This document shows, piece after piece, positions 15,269-23,835 of a stretch of DNA of 64,000 bases. Within the stretch, counting starts at the first letter, position 1, and each line of letters begins with the position of its first letter. This stretch comes from Dactylosporangium siamense (GTDB lineage Bacteria; Actinomycetota; Actinomycetes; Mycobacteriales; Micromonosporaceae). Below the pieces are notes generated by a model, which saw only the letters and a program-made list of their open reading frames with translations, searched no databases and was not told the DNA's origin. The DNA is taken from NCBI RefSeq assembly GCF_016862795.1, contig NZ_BONQ01000125.1:62001-126000 (forward strand), given 5' to 3'. Position numbers and translations under genes: made by a program.

Positions 15269-18064
15269 TCAGTCGTCGGGGCCGAGCGCCTCGAGGGCGC
15301 CTGCGAGCGCGGCGCGGGAGGTGATGCCGAGCTTCGGGAAGAGCCGGTGCAGGTGCGCCCCGACGGTGCGGTGCGACAGGAACAGGCGCTCGCCGATCTG
15401 CTTGTTGGTCAGCCCGGTCGCCGCGAGCGTCGCGATCTGCCGCTCCTGCGGTGTCAGCGCCACGACGGCACCGGCGCGGGCGGTCACGACGCCGGCGGCG
15501 CGCAGTTCGTTGCGGGCCCGGTCCGCCCATGGCTTGGCGCCCAGCCGGTTCAGGCTTTCGAAGGCCTCCCGCAGCTGCAGCCGGGCCGCGGTGGTGTCGC
15601 GGGTGCGGCGCAGCCATTCGCCGTAGGCGAGCCGGATCCGGGCCTGTTCGAACGGCCACTGGTCGGCGTCGGGCAGGGCGAGTGCCGTGCTGTACAGCTG
15701 GTCCGCGTCGGTGTCCGGGGCGGCGAGTGCGGCGGCACCGGCGGTGAGCAGCGCGGTGCGGCTGGAAACCGAAGGGAGGCCGGCCTGGCGCGCCGCGGTG
15801 ACGTGCATCCGTGCCTCGCCGACGTGTCCGATGTGGACGGCGGCGTCGACCACGTCCAGGACCAGCCACCGGCCGGGGATGCCGAGGCTCGGGCGGCCGG
15901 CCGGGTCGATCCGGGTGGTCTGCAGGTAGGCGTCCTCGTAGTCCCGGCGGCCGAGGGCCGCGAGGCCGCACGCCTGCCAGGCCAGGGCCTGGGTGAGGCC
16001 GACGCCGCGCGGGGTCGCCCAGCGGGTCACCTCGTCGGTCAGCACGCGGGCCTGGGACCCGTCGCCGCGGGACGCCGCGATGAGGGCGAGCCGGCACCGG
16101 ATCTGGCCTTCGAGGAGGTGGTAGCCGTCGGCCCGGGCCATGTCCAGGGCCTCCGTGGCCAGCTGCTCGGCCTCGTCCCACTGGCCGTGCGCGATCGAGT
16201 CGACGCTGAGCATGAGCAGGCCGGTGATGACGACGGTGACGATGCCGCCGTCGCGCTCCCGGTCGATGACCTGCTGGCACAGGTGCCGGTAGGCGGCCAG
16301 CTCGTCGAGCTCGATGGCGGCGTACGCCAGCGGGATGAACTGCCACGGCGCCGGGTCGCTGGACAGGGCCTCGAAGGCGCTCGCCAGCCGGCTGCGGACG
16401 GGGGTCGCGGTCCCGGCCGGGTCGGCGTAGGCGTCGTAGCACAGCCGCAGCGCGGAGACGGCCCGCGGGTCGAACCGGGACAGCGCCCCGCGCAGCAGCT
16501 CCCACGGCTCCGGGCGTCCACTGTAGACGCAGACGAAGAGCAGGGCGTAGAGGACACCGTAGGCGTCCCAGCCCTCGTTGCCCGGGATGGCGTCGAGGTC
16601 GTCCAGGGCCTTGGCGAGGAGGTGGTGGGCGGTGTCGACGTCGCACTCGCCGTTGGTCAGCAGGTGCGCGGTGGCGGCGAAGACGAGCCCGGTGGCCGTG
16701 TCGGGGGTCTGCCCGGCGTCGTGCAGCAGCTGCGGCACCCGGTCGAGCTGACCGGTCACGTTGGCCAGGAAGGCGGCCTCGACGAGCCGGCGGGACCGCT
16801 GTCCCGGCCGGTCGCTGAGCTCGCTGGCGCGCACGAGCGCGCTGACCGCGCCGGCGGCCCCGATGCGCCGGCCGGAAGGGCCGCCCCAGGCGGACTGGGC
16901 CACGTCGTCCAGCGCGCGGGCGACCGTCTCGTCCGGGCCGGTCGCGGCGTCGGCGAGGTGGCGGGCGCGGCGTTCCGGGGCGGTGCCGCGGTGTCCGGCC
17001 GAGGACGCGGCGAGGGCCTCCGCGAGCGCCACGTGCGCCCGCCGGCGCTCGTCGGCGGACGCGAGCTGGACGATCGCGGCGCGGATCAGCGGGTGGCGGA
17101 AGACCATCCGGCCGCCGGCCTCGTCGACGGTGATGAGGCCGGCCCGCCGCGCGGGGGTCAGGTCCGGCAGGTCCGCCTGTGGCCGGGCGGCGGCCCGCAC
17201 CGTCGACAGGTCCGCCTCACCGTCCAGCGCGGCCAGCAGGAGCAGGACGCGGGCCGGCTCCTGCAGTGCGGCCAGCCCGGCGGCGAACGCGGCCTCGAGG
17301 CGGGCGTTCAACGGCAGGAAGGCCGGCAGGGCGGCCTGCCCGGACCGCTGCCGGTCCGTCAACGATCCGGGCAGCTCCAGCAGCGCCAGGGGGTTGCCGG
17401 CGGCGTCGGCGAGCAGGCGCCGCCGCACGACGCCGGGCAGGTCGCGGTGGTTGGCGTCCAGCAGCGTGCCCGCTGCCGGCGGCGGCAGCGGGCCGACGGT
17501 GTGCTCCGGCAGCCGCATCTCGTCGAACAGGCAGGGCGTGCCGATGCGGCCGGCGCCGAGGAACCGCGCGTGGGTGCCGCCGGCGCGGCGGGCGAGGAAG
17601 CCCAGGACGGTCGCGCTGGCGGGGTCGATCCACTGCACGTCGTCGACCGCCAGGAGCAGCGGGTGGCCGGCGGCGATCTCGTTGACCAGCGCCAGCACGG
17701 CGGTGGCGAGCACGAGCGGGTCGGTGTCGCGGGCGCCGGCGCGGCCGAAGACGTGGGCGAGGGCGTCGCGCTGGTCGTCGGGGAGGCGGCCGGCGACGTC
17801 CCGGGAGGCGTACAGCATCTGGTGCAGCGCCGAGAACCGGATCCCGGCCTCGAAGGGGGCGCCGGTCGCCCGCAGCACCCGGGCCCCGGCGGTGAGCGCG
17901 CGGGCACAGGCGGCGTCGAGCAATGCGGTCTTGCCCGCGCCCGGGTCGCCGCGCAACAGCAGGCTCGGGCCGGGTGGGTCGGCGCCGGCGAGCAACGCGT
18001 CGATCGTCCGCAGCTCGGATGCCCGGCCGAGCAGATCGCCGCCGGGCGGCGCAGGAACCTTCAC
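15269..18064 (-). CDS. LAL-type LuxR family regulator with N-terminal AAA ATPase
   Basis: A 931-residue large ATP-binding regulator of the LuxR family. A Walker A loop (LLLRGDPGAGKTALLDAAC) and a Walker B-like region (HPLLLAVDDVQWIDPAS) form an N-terminal ATPase. A long helical TPR-like middle follows. The C-terminal LuxR helix-turn-helix is visible in 'ALTPQERQIATLAATGLT' and 'SHRTVGAHLHRLFPKLG'. LAL regulators often activate sugar-uptake or antibiotic genes after binding an inducer. GTG 18064 has a purine-rich GGGGGCA upstream and leaves a normal divergent promoter region; ATGs at 18127 and 18154 are alternatives. It is divergent from the adenylate kinase gene, but no functional link is evident. 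Confidence 0.9.
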   Translation of the reverse strand: MKVPAPPGGDLLGRASELRTIDALLAGADPPGPSLLLRGDPGAGKTALLDAACARALTAGARVLRATGAPFEAGIRFSALHQMLYASRDVAGRLPDDQRDALAHVFGRAGARDTDPLVLATAVLALVNEIAAGHPLLLAVDDVQWIDPASATVLGFLARRAGGTHARFLGAGRIGTPCLFDEMRLPEHTVGPLPPPAAGTLLDANHRDLPGVVRRRLLADAAGNPLALLELPGSLTDRQRSGQAALPAFLPLNARLEAAFAAGLAALQEPARVLLLLAALDGEADLSTVRAAARPQADLPDLTPARRAGLITVDEAGGRMVFRHPLIRAAIVQLASADERRRAHVALAEALAASSAGHRGTAPERRARHLADAATGPDETVARALDDVAQSAWGGPSGRRIGAAGAVSALVRASELSDRPGQRSRRLVEAAFLANVTGQLDRVPQLLHDAGQTPDTATGLVFAATAHLLTNGECDVDTAHHLLAKALDDLDAIPGNEGWDAYGVLYALLFVCVYSGRPEPWELLRGALSRFDPRAVSALRLCYDAYADPAGTATPVRSRLASAFEALSSDPAPWQFIPLAYAAIELDELAAYRHLCQQVIDRERDGGIVTVVITGLLMLSVDSIAHGQWDEAEQLATEALDMARADGYHLLEGQIRCRLALIAASRGDGSQARVLTDEVTRWATPRGVGLTQALAWQACGLAALGRRDYEDAYLQTTRIDPAGRPSLGIPGRWLVLDVVDAAVHIGHVGEARMHVTAARQAGLPSVSSRTALLTAGAAALAAPDTDADQLYSTALALPDADQWPFEQARIRLAYGEWLRRTRDTTAARLQLREAFESLNRLGAKPWADRARNELRAAGVVTARAGAVVALTPQERQIATLAATGLTNKQIGERLFLSHRTVGAHLHRLFPKLGITSRAALAGALEALGPDD

Positions 18065-18187
18065 CGTGCTGCCCCCGTCACGTGTGGTGTGTCCCACGGT
18101 AGCCCGTGATGCGGTCATCTGACTCATGCCCGGAACCGCCGCCCGTCGCAGCATTCATGGGTAGCCACACGCGGATGAGGAGAGACC

Positions 18188-18829
18188 ATGCGGGTACTGA
18201 TGATCGCGCCACCCGGAGCCGGTAAAGGCACGCAGGGCGCCAGGATCGCCGCCCATTTCGGTGTGCCGCACCTCGCCACCGGCGACCTGCTGCGTCGCCA
18301 CGTCGCGCGCGGCACGCCCCTGGGTCGCACGGTGCAGGCGTACCTGGACCGGGGCGGCCTGGTCCCGGACCGCCTGATGCAGGACCTGGTCCGCAAGGCG
18401 CTCGCCGACGCGACCACCGGAGGTGGCGGCTACGTCCTCGACGGCTACCCGCGCAACCCCGCCCAGGCATGGGCCGCATACCAGATCGCCACCTCGATCG
18501 GTGCCACCGCGCAGGTCGCGCTGCACCTGCGCACCGATGACGACGAGGTGGTCCGGCGGCTGCTGGCGCGGGCCGGGATCGAGCACCGCTCCGATGACAC
18601 CGAGCCCGTCATCCGGCGGCGGCTGGCCCTGTACCACGAGGTCACGGAGCCGATACTGACGTGGTACGACCGCCGCGGCATCCTGCTGTCCATCGACGGA
18701 ATGCCGGACGCGGACCGGGTCACCGCCGCCGTGATCCCGGCGCTGGAGGCCAGGCGGGCCTGTCACGTGGACAGGCCCGGCCCGGTCCCGGAGCTGCTGA
18801 TCGCCGCCGGAGCGGTCAGCTGCGGTTGA
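18188..18829 (+). CDS. adk: adenylate kinase, short form, stand-alone copy
   Basis: A 213-residue nucleoside monophosphate kinase that converts ATP + AMP to 2 ADP. The P-loop is APPGAGKGT (residues 7-15). The AMP-binding segment is 'HLATGDLLRRHVARGT', 'GGYVLDGYPRN' is the conserved GxPR region, and arginines in the RRRL segment follow a reduced LID, with no four-cysteine or HCD(T) zinc motif. Housekeeping adk in actinomycetes normally sits beside secY; here it stands alone between a LAL regulator and a secreted hydrolase, so it is probably a second copy. GAGGAGAG precedes the ATG. The 3' end overlaps the GH32 gene by 14 bp. Another NMP kinase specificity is possible. Confidence 0.85.
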   Translation: MRVLMIAPPGAGKGTQGARIAAHFGVPHLATGDLLRRHVARGTPLGRTVQAYLDRGGLVPDRLMQDLVRKALADATTGGGGYVLDGYPRNPAQAWAAYQIATSIGATAQVALHLRTDDDEVVRRLLARAGIEHRSDDTEPVIRRRLALYHEVTEPILTWYDRRGILLSIDGMPDADRVTAAVIPALEARRACHVDRPGPVPELLIAAGAVSCG

Positions 18830-21239
18830 GGCGCTGCACCACCCCCGTGCCGTCGAAGACGTTGGCGCCGAGATATCCGCTGCTGTACGCGGTGTCGGTG
18901 GCGTCGATGACGGGCGTGGCGCCGTTGTTGAAGTAGACCTTGATGCTGGCGCCGCTGGCGACGACCTTCAGGTGGTAGGTGCGGCCGGGCGTGATGGTGG
19001 TCGGGTAGCTGGCGATGTCGCGGCCGGGACGCCACAGCTTCACCACCCCGGACGCGTCGATGTTCGCGGTGTAGTGCGCGGTGGCGTCGGCGCTGGCGCG
19101 GAAGGTGAGCGCCGCCGCCGTGCCGTTGACGATCGTGACGTCTCCCTCGTAGGTGAAGTCGGCGGCGACGGTCCGGCTGAGGTAGAAGGTGTCGCCGGCG
19201 GCGTTGCCCCGCGCGCCCGGCCGGGCCGCCGTCCCCGTGGTCCAGGTGCCGTTGACGGGCTGCCACGGACCGGCCAGGTTGGTCGCGAAGCCGGGACCGT
19301 TGAGGGTGAGGTGCTGCACGGTGCCGGTGCCGTTGTAGACGTTGGCGCCCAGGTACCCGGCGGCGTAGGCGGTGTCGGTGGCGTCGATGACCGGCGTGGT
19401 GCCGTGGTCGAGGTACACCTTGATCGCGGCCCCGGCGGTCACGACCTTCAGGTGGTAGGTGCGGCCGGGCGTGATCGATGTCGGATACGTGGCGATGACC
19501 CGGCCGGGCCGCCACAGCTTCACCACCCCGGACGCGTCGATGTTCGCGGTGTAGTGCTGCGACGCGTCGGCGTTGGACCGGAAGGTCAGGGCGGCGGCGG
19601 TACCGGACGCGATTGTCACGTCGCCCTCGTACGTGAAGTCCGCAGCGGTCGTGGCGCTCAGGTAGAAGGCGTCACCGCCGGCCGTGCCGAGCTTGCCGGC
19701 CGCCGCGTCACCCCACGTCCCGCCGACGCTGCGCCACGGCCCGGCGAGGTTCGACTCCAATGTGGACTGACCCTGCCCCCAGGCGGAGGACAGCCGGTGG
19801 AACTCGGCGGAGACCAGCCGCACCGAGCCGCCGGTGGCGAAGAGCCGGATGCCCTGGCTGCCGGCCGCGGAGTTGAAGTTGACGTTGTCGGTGACGGAGA
19901 GCCGCCCGTCGTTGCCGAAGACCTCCAGCTGGCCTCGGTCGACCAGCAGGCGCAGCTTCACGCGGCCGTTCAGCGGTGCCAGCGGCGCGCCGTACAGCGT
20001 CTGCGCGGCCCGGTCGTAGACCACGGCCCGGTCGTAGCCGCCGTCGGCGCGTCGGTGCAGCTGGAACCCGAACTGGGTGGCGGTGGCCGTGCTGGTGTCG
20101 AACTCGGCGATGATCTCGTAGGTGTCGGCGGTGATCCCGGTGAACGGGTCGGTGGCCGGGTCGGCGGTGACGGTGCGGTTCGACCAGGTCGTCGTGTCCG
20201 CCCGCAGGCCGGCCAGCTCGGCGACCGGGTTGCGGGTGACGCGGAGCCCGGCGGGTGTGCTGACGAGCCGCAGCTGGGCCGGGAAGGACGCGTTGCCGGT
20301 CCAGGTGGCGCCGTGGTTGCCGGGCTGCCAGGCCATCTGCACGGTCCGGCCGTCGGGCATGTTGCTGAACGTCAGGCCCGCGTAGAACGAGCCGTCGAAG
20401 CTGTTGCGGCCCTGGTCCATGCGCTGCGGGGAGGACCAGTCGGGGCCGAACGTGCCGCCGTCGAACGTGCCGGTGACGTACTCGCCGGACGCGTCGGTCA
20501 TGACCCACCGGACGTTGCCGCCGTCGCCGTCGACCGGCAGCGGGAAGAAGTCGGGGCACTCGAACAGCCAGCCGGCCGTGTAGCGGCTGCGGTAGGTCCA
20601 GTCGAGCAGGTTGGTGGACGTGTACACGTTCACGCCGTTACCGCCGCCGTCGGACCAGACGACCATGACCCACCGGCCGCGGGCGGCGTCCCACAGGACC
20701 TTCGGGTCGCGGCTGGTGCCGGTCGGGGTGACGACCTTGCGCCCGCGGTCGTAGTTCTGGAAGGTGCGGGCGCCGTCGGTGCTGTAGGCGATCGAGACGC
20801 CGTTGGTGCCGGTGAACACCACGATCGGGGCGTCGGTGCCGGTCCGCAGGCCCGAGGTGTTGGTCGTGTCGACGACCCCGGCGCCGGAGAACAGGTCGCC
20901 GGGGTGCGCGCCGGGCTCCAGCGCGACCGGCTTCTGCGTCCAGTGCACGAGGTCCGGGCTGGTGGCGTGGCCCCAGTGCATCGTGTCCCAGGCCAGGCCG
21001 TGCGGATTGTGCTGGTAGAACAGGTGGTAGAGGCCGTTGTAGTACAGCGGCGCGTTGACGTCGTTCATCCAGCCGGCGCGCGAGCTGAAGTGGAACTGGC
21101 CCCGGTAGGGCTCGTCGTAGGCGGCGGTGGCCGGATACGGGAACTGCGGGTAGTCGCTGGACGGGCTGGCGCCGGCGGGCGCCGCGGGCAGCAGGATGCC
21201 GGCGACGAGGACGAGCGTGAGCAGGATTCGGAGGCGCAT
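18816..21239 (-). CDS. secreted GH32 fructan hydrolase (levanase/exo-inulinase-like) with duplicated C-terminal modules
   Basis: An 807-residue exported enzyme. The signal peptide ends AAPAGA near residue 24. The GH32 five-bladed propeller carries the nucleophile Asp60 in GWMNDVNAP (canonical WMNDPNG, with V and A substituted), the RDP motif (TSRDPKVLW) and the acid/base EC motif (FECPDFFPL). 'FHFSSRAGWMND' and 'FDGSFYAGLTF' are also typical. A beta-sandwich follows to about residue 510, then two about 160-residue modules (SNLAGPW / TNLAGPW) resembling family 66 or LamG-like carbohydrate-binding domains. It likely releases fructose from levan or inulin outside the cell. AGAAGGGA precedes the ATG. 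A LacI repressor is divergent, with a palindrome between them. Confidence 0.92.
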   Translation of the reverse strand: MRLRILLTLVLVAGILLPAAPAGASPSSDYPQFPYPATAAYDEPYRGQFHFSSRAGWMNDVNAPLYYNGLYHLFYQHNPHGLAWDTMHWGHATSPDLVHWTQKPVALEPGAHPGDLFSGAGVVDTTNTSGLRTGTDAPIVVFTGTNGVSIAYSTDGARTFQNYDRGRKVVTPTGTSRDPKVLWDAARGRWVMVVWSDGGGNGVNVYTSTNLLDWTYRSRYTAGWLFECPDFFPLPVDGDGGNVRWVMTDASGEYVTGTFDGGTFGPDWSSPQRMDQGRNSFDGSFYAGLTFSNMPDGRTVQMAWQPGNHGATWTGNASFPAQLRLVSTPAGLRVTRNPVAELAGLRADTTTWSNRTVTADPATDPFTGITADTYEIIAEFDTSTATATQFGFQLHRRADGGYDRAVVYDRAAQTLYGAPLAPLNGRVKLRLLVDRGQLEVFGNDGRLSVTDNVNFNSAAGSQGIRLFATGGSVRLVSAEFHRLSSAWGQGQSTLESNLAGPWRSVGGTWGDAAAGKLGTAGGDAFYLSATTAADFTYEGDVTIASGTAAALTFRSNADASQHYTANIDASGVVKLWRPGRVIATYPTSITPGRTYHLKVVTAGAAIKVYLDHGTTPVIDATDTAYAAGYLGANVYNGTGTVQHLTLNGPGFATNLAGPWQPVNGTWTTGTAARPGARGNAAGDTFYLSRTVAADFTYEGDVTIVNGTAAALTFRASADATAHYTANIDASGVVKLWRPGRDIASYPTTITPGRTYHLKVVASGASIKVYFNNGATPVIDATDTAYSSGYLGANVFDGTGVVQRLNRS
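18830..19764 (-). repeat. two tandem about 480-bp in-frame repeats in the GH32 gene
   Basis: The two C-terminal modules are repeated at the nucleotide level with a period of 480 bp. For example, the same run starting CGCCACAGCTTCACCACC occurs at 19030 and 19510. At the protein level they share ADFTYEGDVTI, HYTANIDASGVVKLWRPGR and TPGRTYHLKVV. A recent duplication is the simplest reading. Confidence 0.85.
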
Positions 21240-21275
21240 GGTTGCGGTCCCTTCTGGCGGGAAGGTGCCTCGTGT

Positions 21276-21287
21276 GGAAACGTTTCC
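21276..21287. promoter_or_regulatory. LacI-family operator palindrome
   Basis: GGAAACGTTTCC is a perfect 12-bp palindrome with the central CG typical of LacI-family operators. It lies 36 bp before the GH32 start and 48 bp before the lacI-type start, so one bound dimer could repress both divergent genes. Confidence 0.8.
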
Positions 21288-21335
21288 TGACGGGCTGTTC
21301 GACAGTGTGCGCCCGACGATGGAAGATGTCCATAT

Positions 21336-22370
21336 ATGAATGTCTATGTGCGTGCCACGATGAAGGACGTCGCGGCCCTCGCCGGGGTCGGCCTGGCCAC
21401 GGTCTCCCGGGTCCTCAACGGCGTGCCGGTCGACCCGCACCTGACCGTCCGGGTCCTGGACGCCGCGCGGCAGCTGGGCTACCGCAAGGACACCGCGGCG
21501 ACCAGCCTGCGCCGCGCGGACCGGCGGACCAACACGATCGGGCTCGTGCTGCAGGACGTGGCGAACCCGTTCTCCTCCGCCCTGCACCGGGCGGTCGAGG
21601 ACGTCGGCGTCCAGCGGGGGCTGCTCGTGCTCGCCGGCAGCAGCGACGAGGAGCCCGAACGGGAGCGTGAACTGCTCGGCGTGCTGCGCACCCGGCGGGT
21701 CGACGGCCTCATCGTGGTGCCGACCGGCGCCCCCGACGACGAGCTGGAGTCCGCGCACCGGGACGGGACCCCGATCGTGTGCGTCGACCGCGCGTCGCCG
21801 GTCCCGGGCGTGGACACCGTGACCGCCGACAACCGCGGCGGCGTCGCCGGTGCCGTGCGGGCGCTGCACGCGCTCGGGCACCGGCGGATCGGGTTCGTGG
21901 CCGATCACAGCTCACTGTGGACGGCACGGGAGCGGCACGAGGGTTTCGCCGCCGCGATGGCGGAGCTGGGCTGCCGGACCAGGGCCGGTTGGGTGCGCCG
22001 CGACGTGCACACCGAGGACGCCGCCCGGGCGGCCGTGACCGGAATGTTCGGCACGGCGACCGCGCCGACCGCCCTCGTCACCGCACAGAACTGGCTGACG
22101 ATCGGCGCCCGGCGCGCGCTGGTCGACCTCGGGCTGCACCACACCGTCGCGCACGTCGGCTTCGACGACTTCCCGCTGGCCGACATGCTCGACCCGCCGG
22201 TCTCCGTGATCGCGCAGGACCCGGCCGAGATGGGCCGGCGCGCGGCGCTGCTGCTGGTGTCCCGCCTCGACGGGGACGACGGCCCCGTCGAGGCGGTCAC
22301 GCTGCGGACCCGCTACATCGCCCGGGGGTCGGGCGAGCTCCCGCCCCCGGCGACGGTCAGCCCGTCCTGA
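21336..22370 (+). CDS. LacI-family transcriptional repressor
   Basis: A 344-residue LacI/GalR regulator. The N-terminal headpiece MKDVAALAGVGLATVSRVLNG is a complete helix-turn-helix with the hinge helix. A periplasmic-binding-protein-like sugar domain follows, with 'TNTIGLVLQDVANPF', 'VDGLIVVPTG', 'GHRRIGFVADHSS' and 'HVGFDDFPLADML'. It very probably responds to fructose or fructo-oligosaccharide and controls the divergent GH32 gene through the GGAAACGTTTCC site. ATG 21336 is used here, but ATG 21360 (MKDVA) is equally plausible. The 3' end overlaps the sigma-partner gene by 14 bp in antisense. Confidence 0.92.
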   Translation: MNVYVRATMKDVAALAGVGLATVSRVLNGVPVDPHLTVRVLDAARQLGYRKDTAATSLRRADRRTNTIGLVLQDVANPFSSALHRAVEDVGVQRGLLVLAGSSDEEPERERELLGVLRTRRVDGLIVVPTGAPDDELESAHRDGTPIVCVDRASPVPGVDTVTADNRGGVAGAVRALHALGHRRIGFVADHSSLWTARERHEGFAAAMAELGCRTRAGWVRRDVHTEDAARAAVTGMFGTATAPTALVTAQNWLTIGARRALVDLGLHHTVAHVGFDDFPLADMLDPPVSVIAQDPAEMGRRAALLLVSRLDGDDGPVEAVTLRTRYIARGSGELPPPATVSPS

Positions 22371-23220
22371 CGCTGGGCTGGGGGACCGCGCCCGAGACGC
22401 TGGGCCGCGGTCGCATCGGCGCCTTGCCGTCCTCCGACACCCACAGCACGATCACGGTGTTGGAGATCGGGGCGGTGTCGTAGACGATCCAGCTGCCGGG
22501 CACCTGGTCCGCGGTGGCGGCGAGGGACTCCGCGCCGACCCGGTATTCCGCCGTTCTGCCTTGCGCGGCGAGCAGCGTGCGCACCTCCGCGACCCGCTTG
22601 CCGACGAGCTCGCCGGCCGCCGCCTTCTGCTCGGCCGACCCGCCGTCGACGAACTCGCCGGGCAGCGGCGTGCGGCCGAACGCGACGACCGCGTAGGACG
22701 TGAAGTGCAGCGGCACCTTGAACCCGACCGCGCACGACCCGTTGGCGGTGCACCGCCCGGGGTCCTCGATCGCCTCCAGCCCCGGGCCCCCGCCGGTGTC
22801 GCCGACCTCGGTGAACACCACCTTGCCGACGTCCTCGGGGTCGGCCGGCACCAGTTCGAGCTTGATGTCCAGCCCGTGCCTGGCCAGTTCGGCGCGGTAC
22901 CGCTGGGGATCGGCGGCCGGGTCCTTGATCGTGACGATCAGGAAACCGCGGTCCTCGGTGAAGGTGAGCGCCGCGTTGGCCGGCGCGGGGCCGACCGGCG
23001 CCGAGGACGGCAGCAGCGAACCGGCCGCCAGCACCGCGGCGGCGAGCCCGGCCACGACCGGGACGCCCACGAGCAGGCGCCGCCGCCACGGCGCCGGCGG
23101 GCGGGTGTCCAGGATGTCGCGCAGCAGCTCGTCCCCGGCGGCGCGGGCGGCCGGTGGGACGTGCACGGTGGGGGACAGCAGCCGGATCAGGTGGTCCTGC
23201 TCCTCGTCGACGTCAGTCAC
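22357..23220 (-). CDS. membrane partner of ECF sigma factor, PASTA-like C-terminus (putative anti-sigma)
   Basis: A 287-residue single-pass membrane protein encoded just after an ECF sigma factor. An about 45-residue cytoplasmic N-terminus precedes a helix at about 48-70 (LLVGVPVVAGLAAAVLAAGS), and the rest is extracytoplasmic. The C-terminal part (GKRVAEVRTLLAAQGRTAEY, then 'GSWIVYDTAP') resembles a PASTA fold. No zinc-type HxxxCxxC anti-sigma motif is present, so the anti-sigma assignment rests on gene order. GTG 23220 is chosen because AGGAG precedes it; this start overlaps the sigma stop by 8 bp. Its 3' end overlaps the lacI-type gene by 14 bp. Confidence 0.75.
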   Translation of the reverse strand: MTDVDEEQDHLIRLLSPTVHVPPAARAAGDELLRDILDTRPPAPWRRRLLVGVPVVAGLAAAVLAAGSLLPSSAPVGPAPANAALTFTEDRGFLIVTIKDPAADPQRYRAELARHGLDIKLELVPADPEDVGKVVFTEVGDTGGGPGLEAIEDPGRCTANGSCAVGFKVPLHFTSYAVVAFGRTPLPGEFVDGGSAEQKAAAGELVGKRVAEVRTLLAAQGRTAEYRVGAESLAATADQVPGSWIVYDTAPISNTVIVLWVSEDGKAPMRPRPSVSGAVPQPSVRTG

Positions 23221-23749
23221 GGTGGCTCCTGTCATGGCTGGTGAGGGAACGGCTGGTCAGGGACGGTGAGCGCAACGCCTCGGCGAACCGGCGGCGGGCG
23301 CGGTGCAGACGGATCCGGGCGGCGTTGACCGAGCAGCCGAGCGCGACGGCGAGGTCGTCGGCGGTCAGTCCCTCCCAGGCGACCAGGCGCAGCACCTCCT
23401 GGTCACCCTCGGGCAGCGCACGGAACGCGTGGGCGATCTCCGGCGGCACCGCCGGTTCGGCCGTCGTGGCCCCGGTCAGCTCCTGCCGCAGGCGCGCACC
23501 GAGGTCGGCGCGGCGCCGGTCGGCCCGCTGGTGGTTGGCCATGACGTTGCGGGCGACCCCGAAGAGCCAGGGCCTGGCCTGGCTGTCGGGGATCTCGTCG
23601 ATGCGGCGCCAGGCGATCAGGAAGGTGTCGGCGACCACGTCGGCGGCCGACTCCGGTCGCTCGACGCGGCGCAGGGCATAGCCGAGCAGATCCTGATAGC
23701 AGGCCCGGTACAAGGTCTCGAAGCGGGCGGCGCTGGGGGCTCGTGCCAA
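23213..23749 (-). CDS. ECF-type RNA polymerase sigma factor
   Basis: A 178-residue sigma-70 family protein with region 2 (FETLYRACYQDLLGYALRR, 'ESAADVVADTFLIAWRR', 'RPWLFGVARNVMANHQR') and region 4 (FRALPEGDQEVLRLVAWEG, 'LAVALGCSVNAARIRLHRAR'). There is no extra C-terminal SnoaL-like domain. The start is TTG 23749 with GGGAG upstream. The following membrane protein overlaps it by 8 bp, so the pair is translationally coupled and probably forms a sigma/anti-sigma module. The signal and regulon are unknown; its own promoter region should carry the cognate sequence if it is autoregulated. Confidence 0.9.
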   Translation of the reverse strand: MARAPSAARFETLYRACYQDLLGYALRRVERPESAADVVADTFLIAWRRIDEIPDSQARPWLFGVARNVMANHQRADRRRADLGARLRQELTGATTAEPAVPPEIAHAFRALPEGDQEVLRLVAWEGLTADDLAVALGCSVNAARIRLHRARRRFAEALRSPSLTSRSLTSHDRSHRD

Positions 23750-23835
23750 GGGTGGCTCCCATCGTGCGGAGGCGACGTGTCGTCTCTACATGTCCGCACG
23801 ACGCCGTTCATTTCACCCTGCGCCGGCCCCCGCTG

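Noticed and set aside
15221-18109. A long + strand open frame opposite the LAL regulator gene
   Set aside because: It has no ribosome site, no recognisable domain and arginine/glycine-rich composition of a GC-rich antisense frame; the opposite strand carries clear ATPase and LuxR motifs.
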